DNA of 64,000 bases, from positions 1-64,000 of the forward strand of contig CANUEZ040000164.1 of the NCBI GenBank assembly GCA_948099385.1, in the 5' to 3' direction. Position 1 is the first letter of the stretch; each line of letters begins with the position of its first letter. Below the pieces are notes generated by a model. The model was not told the DNA's origin, made no database searches, and saw only the letters and a program-made list of their open reading frames with translations. This DNA comes from Fasciola hepatica (Eukaryota; Platyhelminthes; Trematoda; Plagiorchiida; Fasciolidae). Shown here one piece after another: positions 1-12,800 of the stretch. The translations under genes were made by a program, and so were the position numbers.

Positions 1-1424
1 CATGCAATTAGTGTTCACCCAAACCTCTGCATGCTGATTCAGACGGATTTATCGACTGAAGACGTTTTACTTAGTTACCGTTCAAAATAACTAATTTGTG
101 TGGTAAACAATCTCGTCCATAGTTGCTGAATGCGAATAAGTCGGCAATTTGGTACAGGGATGTGATTTGATGGACTCTCAAACAACTTTCAAAAATTCAG
201 ATCAAAATAAAAGAATTTGTACGTATGTTCTAATCACGTTCCCTCGTACTGAACGCATATGAATACGACGATCTATTAGTTTCCTTGATGTCTGATGGAC
301 CACATGCGGACCTTACCTATAGTTTCCTTCTATAATCTGCAAATAATGAAGCCGTACCAGTTAAGTAACAAGGATAAATGTTTTGGTGTTACACCACCCT
401 ATAATCTTCTATGGTCCATGGGTATTTAGTAAACGTTGCTCAAGGTAAGAAATGCGTCATTTTTCTCTCCAATTATTATTATTCTTCTCTTACCGAAACA
501 AGTTAATTTTCAAATGTATGAATTCATGTATTATCCTATTTTGGTTGCACAAGTCTGCAGGTAATTTCCCTGGCTCATTTAATAAAGATCTGAACTTGAT
601 AATAAGGCTCACGAATCACATCTCCAAATGCAGTGGCATATCAAGAGATACAGTTGTTGATAGAATCATGTATTTATGCTTCAATTTCTATGGCCAATTT
701 CTGTCCGAAGTACATTCCGACATTCATTGCCCTCCATTTTGAAAAGCTGCACCTAAATCATGCAGGCAATCAAAAATTGAATTTCTACTTACTCGCACAT
801 TTGCATACGTGAATCTAATTTGCCGTATCACGCTCGTCTAATGGTTGATCCGGTGAAAGTCCACATTGACTTGCGTAACTGTTCAGTTGAATAAAACTAA
901 CACAGATATAGCTTAGTCAAATAAAATTCACCAAATAGGGTGTATATTGCAATCACTGATTTGATTGGACCTAACGAGATGAGCGGGATAGGCAGATTTA
1001 TTCAACTAGGCACCTGTATCAACGCAGACGATTAAACATTGGAGAATCAATTTCGAGTTTATGAAAAGTATTTTCTTTTTGATCTTCTTCAGCATCGCTG
1101 GCTTGCACAGTGAAGATTAGACGTACACTGCATTAGTTGAATCAGTTCTTTATGATACGGAGACTTTGTCGAAAAGGTTAGGGAAAATCAAAGTATTACC
1201 GTTTCCATATTGTTATCATCAGATAATAAATGAAAACTGATGTCAACACAGGGTGAGCACTTTGAGTTTGCACGTGAAATTGAGGTTGCCAGAAGGATTA
1301 AAACGATCCGACGAACACTGAATTAAAACAAGCTAAGGTGTGAAGGACGTACGTCGTGCATGTCCTGCATACTTTCCTTTCGTGTTTTATTCCATGTTGA
1401 GTTCCAAAAACCAAATAATTGGTC
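1..1424. other. No recognised gene; AT-rich spacer with one weak exon-like block
   Basis: I see no recognisable protein family or repeat copy here. A plus-strand frame at about 552-742 follows a CTGCAG acceptor-like site at 556-561 and is open for roughly 60 codons to a TGA, but there is no supporting donor, phase partner or polyadenylation signal. A GTAAGA donor-like site at 446 has no convincing exon before it. Element X copy A begins at the right-hand end of this stretch. Confidence 0.4.
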
Positions 1425-3075
1425 TGTATTCGGATGTCGATTTCGAAATTGAAGTAGTAGATTGATGAATACGTTGTTTCACTTGATTTGTGCGTTTCCT
1501 ATAAATGAAATAATGCGTGACATAAACGTCGCAGACTCGAATTTGATGAACATTCGGGGTAGCTTATATATTCATTTTATAGTCGACCATCGTTGCCATG
1601 AATAACAGCCAGGATTTGACGCGTATGTCATCTGGTCGTCCAGAGCCTTCACATCCGGCAAAACTTTGACTTCGCTTTTACTGCAATTCAACATTGACGA
1701 TCATGATAAAAAGGAACTAACGGATCGAATGCCGGGTTGGTTTATTCATGTTGGAAGATGTTCCCGGTTGTTCCACAGAATACGCTTACTTGCACTCATT
1801 CATCGATAGGTCTCTTCTGAATTTCATCTGTATATATATATATGTACATAGATATATATTTATATATATATGTATATATATAGCAATTTTTGACTGGTTT
1901 ATTGATTCCTCCGGTTAGAAGCTTTGTAATTAACTGATCCTATCGCAACCGTAGTGCGGCACAGTTTCGCTCGGTCGCTTTCGAAGTGGACCGCTTTATT
2001 TTCTGACCTATCCTGACTTTGAGAAAGCTTCTGCTCTTTGTTATTAGTTTATGCCTGACTGATTTTTCGTTTTTCGCTGCATATTTTTGTTTTACCTATA
2101 ACAGTGAAATTTGATAGACTGCGGTTAAGGTACTGGAATTATTTTTATTGCCTATATTCATATGCTACCCTATTTTGTATATAGTGGGAGTGACTAAGCC
2201 TCACAATAATCGAGACAGTCGGTAGACCATCGATAATTGTGATCCTTCAACTGCATACGCGTGTTTTACTACCATTCTATTGTCCTCCCTGAACCCTTTC
2301 ACGGGGAAGATCAGTTCAGAGGTCGTTGCGGTATTTGCATCGGTGACACAAGTTACACGGTGCCGCATTCGTGTTCCTGACACTCCGAGTCTGATCGGTT
2401 GTCAAGGAACATATAGTTCTACCTCTGATTGTGTACGATATCAATAAAACTGAAATAGTCTCTGCGATGGTACTATTTACCTGGGCCTTTACCATGCTAT
2501 TGGCAGGTCTGAACAAATGAAGTGAGATGGGAAGATTTCTGTTTCCACGAGGCTTCAAGCAGCAAACTGTTGAATGATATGTGTTTTTCAAGTGATTGGA
2601 CTTTGGCTACAAAACAACTCGATTTTCTAGCCACTTTGATTTTTCCAATGAAATTCGGTGATAGATTTTTGTTACATGCATTGTATGATTATGTGAAGAG
2701 CACTGGTTATCGGGGAGCCCAGAAATTCCTTTCACTCAGATCCATGCACCATAACTCTCTTCGTTGTCCCCCGCCCACATGAGGCGATGATGAATGTGGA
2801 GATACTGATCTGACCGTAGCCTCGCTTAATTTTCTAATCCAAGCTCTCTTCCAATAACGTGACCAATAGGTGAACTCTAATCATCAACACAAACGACATT
2901 TTCTCCAATTTCCATCTGCCCACTTTGGTTGCACATATCTTATGGGGCGTTGGACAATTCGTTTTATAATATTAGAGCAGCCTGGAGGAAAATCTTGCTC
3001 CAATTAAGCGGAATGAACGTTTCGGGGATTATTACGGTCATTTAATTATGGCCCACCGTGGCCTACCGTGGCCTA
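1425..3075 (+). repeat. Element X, copy A (unnamed dispersed element)
   Basis: This stretch is the reverse-complement relative of 59850-61395. Homology starts at a TGTATTCGGATGTCG block, passes a TATA-like box (TTTTATAGTCGACC, about 1575-1588), a CTTGCACTCATTCATCGATA block (1791-1810), an AT tract (1830-1882) and an untranslated-looking leader. It then enters a coding-like block at 2238-2372 (CDPSTAYACF, then SLNPFTGKISSE, then SVTQVTRC) and a second one at about 2610-2782 (GYRGAQKF, NSLRCPPPT), and fades near 3075. Copy A carries roughly 115 extra bases near 1440-1555. It has ATA where copy B has the presumed start ATG, and frameshifts separate its blocks, so it is a pseudogene-like copy. 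I do not recognise the protein. The TG start, TATA box and leader suggest an LTR or LTR-like promoter, but I found no matching second terminal repeat. Confidence 0.8.
1830..1882. repeat. Imperfect AT dinucleotide tract inside element X copy A
   Basis: TA repeats are interrupted by TGTACATAG and TTTA units. Copy B of element X has an AT tract at the same relative position (61069-61095), so the tract was probably carried by the element and did not arise independently twice. Confidence 0.9.
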
Positions 3076-3080
3076 GCATT
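3050..3080. repeat. Short tandem repeat, three units of about 10 bp
   Basis: Three successive variants of TGGCCYACCG lie end to end next to the point where homology to element X copy B fades. This is a minor local duplication with no evident function. Confidence 0.6.
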
Positions 3081-5294
3081 TCTTGACCCGTTTGCTTCTT
3101 TGGTTCATTCCTCTTTTACGCGAAACCAATACCTGCAGTTGCTTCTTTCAGATACTCAGGAATCACCGTCGAAACAAAACTGAGGTTGTCATCTCGCATT
3201 TGAAATTCTCTGAAGAAGTTACCTCGACGACATTTCCAAATGCTAAATAATCGACATTTTTCCGCTAAAAAGAGTAATATCTTACTTTTCCTTTTATCGA
3301 TAGGTTTTTTGTTATTTCCTCTTCATCTACTCAGTTGTATTTTCTGGCATACGTCGGATTTCATCCATTACTTGTCGACTGTCCCTTAAACTGAGCTACC
3401 TGAAAAGATGTACGAGTAGCACTCGGTTGCATGTGCAACGGTTGTCCATAAAGACGATGCAGATAGTGTCCATATTTCATGTGGTGATCTATCCCAATGC
3501 AGCTCACTCGTTTACCCACTTTTCTTTCCCATCCATGCCCTCATTGACTGTGTTATAAAACATCTGGTTCCATTTGATTTTCTGTTTTAAGTGCAAATTC
3601 AATGCAACTGATGTTTCAGAATGCATCGAAGCCAGGAAATAAGGCACACCTAGATGGGTCCAGTTGATTCGAGTCAGTCTCGCCCATTTTTTTGCCCGAA
3701 ACTACCATTCGGTGGACGTATGGCACTGTGGAAGAAGAACTTTCGGTACACAAAGAAAATTAAAGTGATGGTCTGGAAGTTGAATTAATTGTTTTGTTTA
3801 CATTATTTCATTATATGTTTGTATTCATGCAACCCGTATCAGCTGAATACGTTATGGCATGCACAGGAAGTTTAGCTGATCACGTATGGTGATGTGTTGG
3901 TTCAGTCGTAGTACTGCTATGTAATACGTAGCCACAGCAAGTCTGAGCTGTCAAAGATGTTGAATAAAAGCGTGAAAACTGATGAAGAACATTGAAATTA
4001 AACTGGTCGACATTTTCAATAGTAAAGATGAATGCAATCAAAATCTGTTAGAATTGAACAGCTCACATTTGAAATGTGGTTTCCGTAAAAATCCGGTTTT
4101 CTAAATCTCGACGTGAATTTTTACATCAGTGAGCTGCTTTGGATGGTATTGGTAAATCGGAGAGACAACCAGCACTGACAGGTCAATGGAGTGGGGGTAG
4201 AAAATACACAGTTTTCCCAAACTATCACTACCTGGTTTAAGTCAAACTCAGTTGAATATACCCATGATAGTCAATTTGCAGATAGGCATACCTCTACTTA
4301 ATGAAATTTATCTCAAATTACTTGAGATTTTACCCTATGGGGCTATCTTTCTGGATAATTACTTTTTAATCCTACTAGAAGCACCTATTTTTCGAGTGGC
4401 TAACTATGTCTATAATTGTAGCATTAGGCTAATGCATCTCAAAGATAATAAAATAATGACGGTACCTTTAGTAGAATGAAAAAACAAACAGAAGACAATG
4501 TCTATGAGAGCTACTGGTTGACGTGTCAAGAGCCATTCAACAGTGAAGTGATAGTGAAACTGTCGTCATGGTGGATTCTAAACCCTTCTGCCTTGGATTC
4601 ATCTTTTGTCTATTTTCCCTTTACTTTACTATATGGTGCAACCATCACAAAATTTATTCGAAGAGGAGTTTTGACTGAGTAAACACTGTCGATGGGGGAA
4701 GGTAAATGGAGACGGAAGTATGGATCGGTTCAGGCGAATGTTAACCGCTGATTTTTCCGTTGATCACTTGACTAGCTCTTCACTTATCGGCCATTCTGGT
4801 CAACTGATCACGTGCTGTATGCTTCAATGAATGAGACAATCTAACGATCGATGCTCTATATCCGGGTTTAAACATATCGCTGTTCACGGGGAGTTTTACG
4901 ATCGATGAACTCACTTACACTATTTGCCTTGTCGTCAAATATTCTGGTAAACACTCTAGTTCTCATTGCACTTCTTGATAAAATTTCAGTAAAAACGGAT
5001 GACTACTGGTTGGAAAGTTCATTGAGCTGAGTCCAATCCGCGTTTCGTGAATGTATTTTGCATTCAATGTGCAGTGAGGTTTACTTAAAGCGACATTCAT
5101 TAGTCGTGCCATTTCGGAAGAAGACCAGTGCATTACTTCCTACAAAAACGTTGCCATATAATCACGACGGAGACGACTGAGGCCGCTTTTGAAGCACTAC
5201 TACGTGGCAGAATACTGCAAGTACGATTCTCTGAGCAGGAAAATTTAGAAAAGTGCAGGTTCAATCTGTCTTGAACTGATTGGTGTACACTGGT
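3081..5294. other. No recognised feature
   Basis: I see no transposon motif, RNA gene or well-supported exon. A plus-strand frame at 4252-4479 is open for 75 codons after a CTCAG acceptor-like site. It is hydrophobic and has no family resemblance, and this length is expected by chance in AT-rich sequence. Confidence 0.4.
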
Positions 5295-5508
5295 TTATTC
5301 ACAATTCAAGGAGAACTCCGGTTGCAGTATCTGTCTTGATATGCGATTTTGATTATCAGTTATTCCTTTTTGGAATAAAAAGCACGGACGACTTTGGAAG
5401 TGAAGGGGAAGAAATTGAATGACTGCGTATTGACACGTTTCCATACAATCGGACCAATAGGCTACGGTGACATATATGTGCTCCCGTTTCACAGTATTTT
5501 TAAGACTG
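5295..5508 (-). CDS. Possible terminal exon of an unrecognised gene
   Basis: On the minus strand a CAATAACAG acceptor-like site at about 5516-5508 precedes a frame of about 70 codons. It reads LKNTVKREHIYV and ends near EFSLNCE at a stop beside position 5295. The stop overlaps a GAATAAA hexamer, which could act as a poly(A) signal. I see no domain. Its phase (one base at the start) does not fit the tentative exon chain just upstream on the same strand, so it may be a separate gene or simply chance. Confidence 0.2.
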
Positions 5509-5756
5509 TTATTGTCTGTTGAGTGCGTTCCACGGTCCGACTTTATTTGTAGTTGGATATCACCCTTTATTATACTATCCTAACATTCCACGCATATTTT
5601 GGATGTTTTTTCGCGAAAGACGGAACTTCACTGGAAGGCTTCCACTATCGGTAAACGTAGGCAATTTTCATTTGAATTAGGCTCAGCTGAGCAATTTATT
5701 TCTTAAACAAACTTCAATTGCCCAAGTATTTCACAACAGGGCATTACTAATACCGT

Positions 5757-6267
5757 TTATTTGCAAATAAACTGAAAATTCACGTAGTTGTCGCACAAAA
5801 ATACAAAACTGGATAAATGATGACTGAAGCGTACTGTTTTCCGGTTTGTTTCATGTTGGATCATCAACTCAATCTGTTGTCGCTGCAGACAATATGGATG
5901 AGATACACCTTCTGTCAATGTTTGTAAACACTGGTAACGACCATTAGACCTGTTCATCTGAAGTAATACCTCTTCTCGTGCAAAAAATAAGGAGGAATCC
6001 CGATTCGATTCCATTGATTTGTCTCAAATCCTTAGGGGATATTTTATTACCGATCTCCGAATAAAGATAATTTGGAATACACCATTCCAGTTCTTCACAT
6101 AGCCAAGTGGCGCATTCCTGACACCACTCACTTTTGTGGGACACTGAAATCAGACCCATTAGGAACAAATAGTTGTATTCTCCCACGCGATGAGTGATAC
6201 GTTTTTAGATTCACTGTATTAATAAAAGATTAGTGGAAAGCTGAAGGATGTCGAAGATAAATTCAGG

Positions 6268-6308
<41 letters not shown>

Positions 6309-6918
6309 AATACTGTTTTCGGTGAATTAATTGGTCACTTTCAATGAAGGGGAACCAGGGGAGCAATGAGAGGATTTGCTATGATTATTTAATTGAGGTA
6401 AAGATAGAGAATTTTCGATCACACCAGAGAAGAATAAACATACTTGGATGAGAAGTGAAAAAACACTGGTTAGTGTTAGTTTGCATGCGTAGAATAGATT
6501 TGCTCGAAATTCCAATACCGACGGGCAGCAAGTCTGAAGAGAAATAATTTTCTGGTGAAAAATGAAAAAAACCCTTTTTCGCCACTGAACTGATCCAAAA
6601 TGTAATACAATCCCAGTGCTCATTCACAATATTACACCTTAGATCTGCTTTTATTCTTCACAATTTTTCACTGTCGTCTCGTCTTACGGTCAAATTTTGC
6701 TGACTAAATGATTTGGGATGTTACACACAATCGCAATTCGCACTTCTAATTCAAGGTGGCAGTGCGTTGATAGCTTTTTCGCTGCTCTCTTTGAAACGGG
6801 GATATTTTTACGATCATAACTCGATTTGTGCCATTTGGGAAATAACTGTTTGATTTGGACCTTAAAGTTACGCAAGCTTTTGCGGGGAATACAGTGAATA
6901 ATCACCAAACAATTCATT
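5757..6918 (-). CDS. Tentative four-exon gene, minus strand, product unrecognised
   Basis: Four minus-strand blocks can be chained with GT-AG introns and consistent phase: 6918-6725, 6533-6444, 6143-6051 and 5974-5757. Acceptors are CATGCAG, TTCTCTTCAG, TGATTTCAG and TTTTTTGCACGAG. Donors are GTAACA, GTATGT and GTAATA. The joined frame runs through MNCLVIIHCIPRKSL, then LLPVGIGISSKSI, then SEWCQECATWLCEELEW, then EEVLLQMNRSNGRYQC, and stops at 5757. An AATAAA lies at 5700-5695, about 57 bases after the stop. The middle part has a cluster of cysteines and tryptophans but no zinc-finger spacing I can name. The 5' end is not identified. Splice choices were made by eye from several options, so the chain could be fortuitous. 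The next gene candidate starts 565 bases away in the opposite direction. Confidence 0.3.
6270..6306. repeat. AT dinucleotide microsatellite
   Basis: This is a pure (AT)n tract. It lies within the proposed intron between the second and third exons of the tentative minus-strand gene. Confidence 0.95.
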
Positions 6919-7482
6919 CTGCATGAATTTACGTGACGTTGCAAACTTCTCGTGAAATACTTAGCACGAAACTCTATTTTAAAATGTGTTATTTACCAGA
7001 GTGACTTCGTTTAGGTGAATTCGGAGACTTTTTCGAATACAATAGTGTAGATTTTCCCAATATTCGAGGGGCACCTATTTTTAGTCCACCAGCAAAGCTA
7101 AATATTTGTCCGATCCCAGTCTTATTGTTGGTTGGTGTGATACACTGGCTTTCTGTGGCGTATTTTTCGAAAAATATTTCTATTCTACATGACTTTTGCT
7201 AAACCTACTGAGGCTCATCATATACCAAACACTTATACCATGAAAAAAATCATGCACTATGCACCGTTTGGAACTCTGCAGAGGGTAGTTAGTCAGGCCA
7301 TGATTTTCTTTGACATCGTAGCATAGCTTTTGGTCGGCCCACTTTCACACTATCAGAAATCGCTATGTCAAAACGACCAAAGAGAACATCAACAATAACC
7401 GCTAAATAGCAACGACAATCTTGGGTTTTGCTCTGAGGTGCTTAAGTATATCATTACTCAATGAAACTCCAGAAGATTCTGA

Positions 7483-8324
7483 ATGGATAATGAGCTCGTA
7501 GACAGTATTCCGACAAGGATTCTGAACAAACCGAACCGACATATTTCGAGGAAAGATGAGTCACCGTTCCCCTCGAATTTTACGTAAACTTCAGAATGGT
7601 CGCTGCATAGTTATGTGTTTCGTATGGTAGGGTCCATAAGTGTTCAGAATATGGATATTTTTGAAACAATTCTAAAATAGTGTTAGTGAGTTTGCAGCGA
7701 ATCTATGAAGCCACGGTAATGTTCTTGGTCCAAACTTATCCAGTGTCTTTGGGAAGATAATTTTTTACTTCACTATGCATTTTGAATAATTCGAATTCGA
7801 ATAACTGATACACACTTCCGAAGAGGACGGTTAGTCGTTTGATCGTTAGCTTGTGACTGTGTCCCATGACATGCTCGAATCTATTTTTCAGATAATTATT
7901 TTACTTAGATAGCAGAACACTCCTCGAAGAAATGAAAACATTTATTCCGCATTTCAAAGGATCTCATCAAATATTCGGAAATTACAAAGGAATGATCACT
8001 TCACTTCTGAATGAAGGTGAGTGATGTCATTTTACACATTTGGGTTTGTGGCTACATATGAGTGATTTTCTTTCTTCGAAACCGATGAACGATATCAAAT
8101 AAATACCAACTGATATTGCTAAAGGTGTTCAACAGTTTGACATTAAATTTATATTTTCAATATACAACTATGATACAGCCACTGAATGAGAAAGTGTGGC
8201 CGGAAACATTAATCATGTTCAGTTCTACAATCAAGTTGTTGGGGGAAAATTGACAGTGCAATAACTGGTGCATTAGACCCACGAGATATATGTGTATATA
8301 TATTTAGACTATGAATAAATTTAG

Positions 8325-8360
<36 letters not shown>

Positions 8361-9079
8361 TTCATAACATCATCAAGTACTGCGGGCTTCATAAAGCAAT
8401 AATGGTTTTGATCCTCTTTTACCCAAAAAAGGATCGTGCCATGAAATTTCAATCGCGTGAATGCACTCGAGATCATAATGGGACGGAAAATTGTACGAAC
8501 ATTCGAAATCACGTGTGTGGCCTTTATTATTCAGTCAAACCAGCGGTGATTTCGCCAGGTTGACTTCGAAATTAGTAATTATCTTATAACCACCTTTTAA
8601 ACAGTTGGCCATCAGACATTTTGGGGTTCAGCTCACTGAAATATTTTGTGATAATCAAAGCATGTTTTTGATAAAGCTCAGAGGAATGATGCTTGATAGT
8701 AACACAATGTACTGCATAACTCCATCAACGGAAATGGAGTCCAGTGGAACAACGTCTTCAGGCATTGACATGTTTGCAAAACTTTCTCAAAGAGGTACTC
8801 TTTCCGGGGTCCTCTGTTCATTGAACTTCGTTTAAATTTCTCCTTCATATGACTGACGAGTTGATCACTATTCGTAGATCATCCGATTCAATTTTAAGGT
8901 TCACATCCAAGACATTTAGATTTGTGTAAAATAATACTCTTTATACATGGTTTGCCCTAGAAGCAAATGAGAAAATCAAACCATTTTTAGATACGGAACA
9001 TATTGAACCACCGTCGAATATGTCAGCTGATATGAATATCCTCGCAGGAAAAAAACAGATATGTTCAAATATCTGCTGA
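7483..9079 (+). CDS. Tentative five-exon gene, plus strand, product unrecognised
   Basis: Five blocks join into one frame with ATG and TGA: 7483-7583, 7913-8016, 8397-8512, 8605-8794 and 8961-9079. Together they are 630 bases, or 209 residues plus the stop. All introns are GT-AG and every junction phase matches. The best signals are the GTGAGT donor after 8016, the TTTTAAACAG acceptor before 8605, the GTACTC donor after 8794 and the TTGCCCTAG acceptor before 8961. The third exon is the weakest because its acceptor has a poor pyrimidine tract. Residues include MDNELVDSIPTRIL, RTLLEEMKTFIPHF, HFGVQLTEIFCDNQ and EKIKPFLDTEHIEP. I see no signal peptide, clear membrane segment or known domain. The last two exons (8605-8794 and 8961-9079) are the most credible part. 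Chance remains a real alternative. Confidence 0.33.
8326..8361. repeat. AT-rich dinucleotide tract
   Basis: TA repeats with one ACATATAC interruption, in a proposed intron of the tentative plus-strand gene. Confidence 0.9.
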
Positions 9080-9686
9080 TCCCTATTCTGGAATTGATGA
9101 AAATAATGAATGTTTATCAGTAGCCTTTGTGTCGTGAAGCATTAAGCACGTTTTTAAAAAATGCGCACCGTTTGTTTTGTTGCTTAAAATTCATTCAGAA
9201 TATATTGTTCACAATCGTTTTCGTTTCACAACAAGACGACATTTTGATGACAAATACTAAGCAGCTGAATAGGCTTATATCAAGTAAAAGGTTTAGAATC
9301 GCTCTCTTTCATGGAAATTGTTAAGCTGCTTATTCAATATCTTATTAATTCTTTGTCCGGTAATTCATACTTCAAATTGCTTTGAAGAATATGTAAGTGC
9401 ACTATCAATTCTACAGTTGAGCAGCCGTGTAACAGAGAGAGACGTCAGCTACAATTTTGCCTAATGAACCTCGACTATATCATCAATTATAACATCATCA
9501 ATCACCCTCAGCATTTTGAGGTTTGAACTGAAAACGTCATATGCAGTCCAGAAATTTGTTGACCAACCTGCAGGAAATGAATAGAATCCTTTCAGTACTA
9601 AGTTGGAATATTGTACAAAGAACAACAACTTAAAATAAAGTCTGTCCACTGGCAATCATATTCTTTTGTGCTGGAGTATTCACTTA

Positions 9687-9689
<3 letters not shown>

Positions 9690-9735
<46 letters not shown>
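9690..9735. repeat. AT dinucleotide microsatellite
   Basis: This is a pure (TA)n tract of about 46 bases. Confidence 0.95.
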
Positions 9736-9736
<1 letters not shown>

Positions 9737-9821
9737 GAGCCAAAGCTCTTACATTTTCGAAGGATCGATCCAGTTTCTACCAATGCATGATTGAGGGCGA
9801 TAAACTGCAATTTTCCAGTGT

Positions 9822-9851
9822 CATATATATATATATATATATATTATTATA
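9822..9851. repeat. AT dinucleotide microsatellite
   Basis: A short (AT)n tract passes into ATTATTATAT, about 90 bases from the larger tract at 9690. Confidence 0.9.
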
Positions 9852-12800
9852 TCGCAAACACAACTTGGGGTTTCTTAATTCGTTTAAAAATATGTCACAT
9901 CTAACTCATCTTTTTCAAAAACGGATCACTTAGAGCCAGAGTACGATCAAGTTGCTGGAAACTGACTCCGATTTATGACCAACTGCTGGGCACCAGATTT
10001 TGCGTAACTATTCACAGGTGACGGTATCCCCCTGGTTTTATCACCAATTTGTTCACGTAGTTTAAATAGGAACGCTCATTTCAACCATATATTTTATCAC
10101 CTGTTTACTGAAACTTCTGGCCTCCGTGCAACCCCCAAGTCTGATCTGGGAATCCTATCTGTCCTTGGTTTTATTGATTTCTTTTTATTCCAAGGCTGTG
10201 ATGTTGTTTAGGAACAACACAATAAAAAATGCATGGTTTTGAAGTCAATGAAGAATCTTTGAGAATAAACCATTTCACAATAATGTCACAACTCCATATT
10301 TGACACTCTATTTCATCCAAATCTCCTAATAATACGTAAACATTTTTACTTTACGGTAATCTCATAGGTGTGACTCAAAGAATCTGTTAGTAATATATGG
10401 GTGTCAGTAATTATTATATGCCAGCTTTTAAGCACCAAGAAACTCAGGACTAACAAATAATCCACTGACATTCTGACATTATTATTATCCAATCAGCCAT
10501 ACTTTACTTAGTCACCCAATACACTGAGCCAAGTGCAACATTTTGGAAACATAACTCTTCACCGTTCACTCTGCGACTGAATCAAATGTTACAAATACAC
10601 CTTTTCAAATGGTCACACACTACTCAAATCCACACGTAAAAGTTCAGGTAAAGTTGATTGCGATGAACTAGAAAATCTCGAGATTAGTGTCAAAATTAAA
10701 ATACAACGGAATATAGCAAGAGCACCCTAATTATACCAAAGTTATATTGCTTTTATGTTTGTTATTTGTCGTGCTATGGGTACCTGCACCTGTGTGGCCT
10801 TAGTAGCCAACGTAAACGGGACTGAACAAAGTAAGTCAGGAGTGATCGATGAATGGGAATTCAGTAAAACTAACAGATAGTATCGCGTAACACCCTGGGT
10901 TTCATTTATCCAGGTTTTGCTATTTACATACTTCCAAATGCATTAAGTGTCGAAATATCTGTATGCTTCACACGATCTGCGTTTTTTGCTGTTTGTTGTG
11001 TCATTTCTTCTCCTTTTGCAATCAACGGTGGTGCCAAAATAACCTCAACAATTATTTGATGAAACAAGGCACAAGCACGGCAGGACACATTTGCGTTGTT
11101 TTTCTCTGGTTCAAAGACTTAAAACCCTTGGCCTGGCTTCACATGCTAATAGTCACCTTGCGAAAATAGAAAGAAATCTCTACTGCAATTTTCAGATATT
11201 ATTTGTGAAAAACAACCAGGATTTTATTTCTCATCGGGGACGAGCCCAATAATCAACTTGCTCTACCATCGCATATAATTCAGCCTGTCGTCTCACCGTC
11301 ACATTTAAAACAGTGGACAAACATATGTGTAAATACCTTACGGGGAAATTCGATGATGATATATTTTGTATAAATACCCCTCCCAAAAAAACATTAGCAA
11401 GCTATATCATTCTTTGACAATTTGGAAAATAAATTTTGAAATAATTCACAGGCCACTATCCCAATAATCCAGATGAATAAACAATGATTGTTTCTGCTGA
11501 GCAAAAAACTCCTCAGTAATTTCCAGCATATGCCCCCTTATTACCATTGATCGCGCATCCTGCATTGTAACCAATTGAAACCAAGTGAAGGAGTGTTGTC
11601 ATGAAACATGGCTTTCAGTCGATCATTTGATCACAGCGATAATCCTTTCTCAGGACCAGATTTCGATGTTTTTTGATCTTCCAGAAGGATAATCAGTGTG
11701 ACTGAAACGTTCACTGACTACCATATTTTAAGATAAAGATGCGTTACTGAAAAATAAATATTAGGTTTCAAGAATCAATAACTTGGCGAACAAGCTCTTT
11801 TTCAGTTGTTCGTGTTCATACCCATACATAACAATATTTATACATATGACTCACTAAATAGAAACGAGGAATGAAAATCTAAATATGCCTCTGCACGTGC
11901 GTGTGTGCTTGTGAACTTGATCACGGTGTGGAATGGTCAGTTGGTTGCACACTTTGTAGATGGTGCAAACAACGTTTATCACCTCCGCTGAGTGGTTGTG
12001 ACTCAACAAAATGTGAGCGAACAGCACTCGATATTGTCTAAAATTCTCTCTTCTTCAGCCAAGTCGGATGGTGTTCACGAAAGCGTTTGGATAATCGCCG
12101 AGTCGTGCGACCAATGTGCAGTGTGTTCTTTGCGAAAGGTTTCACTCCTGGAGCTTCGAATTTCTAATACCAATACGGAAAATAGTGGCAGCAGTTAGGC
12201 TTTGACATTTTCTGAATCCTCACGAGTAAATTGCACCGCATTTTCAGCTTGAGAAATCGGTGAACTACACCGGGTTTTGCAAGGTAAACACTCGAAGGTG
12301 CTTTTTTATTCCAAATGTGATGAAATATAGCTGTCCACACAAGTTGAGTGAGGCATTAGAAGTAATTAAACCGGTATGAAATCGTTCGGTATGAATAAAC
12401 GGGCCATGTTGGTCAATTAAGTATGGCCTTACATAGAGAATCCGAGTCGAATGGAAACTTGAATAGTCTTAGACCAGTGGTATGTCATCTATTTGGACAA
12501 AGTTTATCTCTAACCCGTTTGGGGTTTATTCCCGTATATTCAGTTTGGTTTCCTGAATGTGAAAGACTTCAATGAATATGAATAAATTGGTATGACCTAT
12601 AACGGCTATTGGATTGTGGCTGTTCTGGTTGCTGCTTCTCAACAGCAGCCTAACTGAGAAATGACAGTTATCATTAGTATTGCAAAGCAGTAAGAGAAGT
12701 TCAAATAATCGTAGCAATACGATGACTAGGTTATGTGAATATAAATACTTCACTTCTCAGGACATGTTATCGTACCTTCCTGTCTGCCTATGATCAGTGG

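Noticed and set aside
4252..4479. Organelle-like hydrophobic protein gene or inserted mitochondrial DNA
   Set aside because: The 75-codon frame is hydrophobic but matches no mitochondrial protein I can recognise, and the flanks show no change in character.
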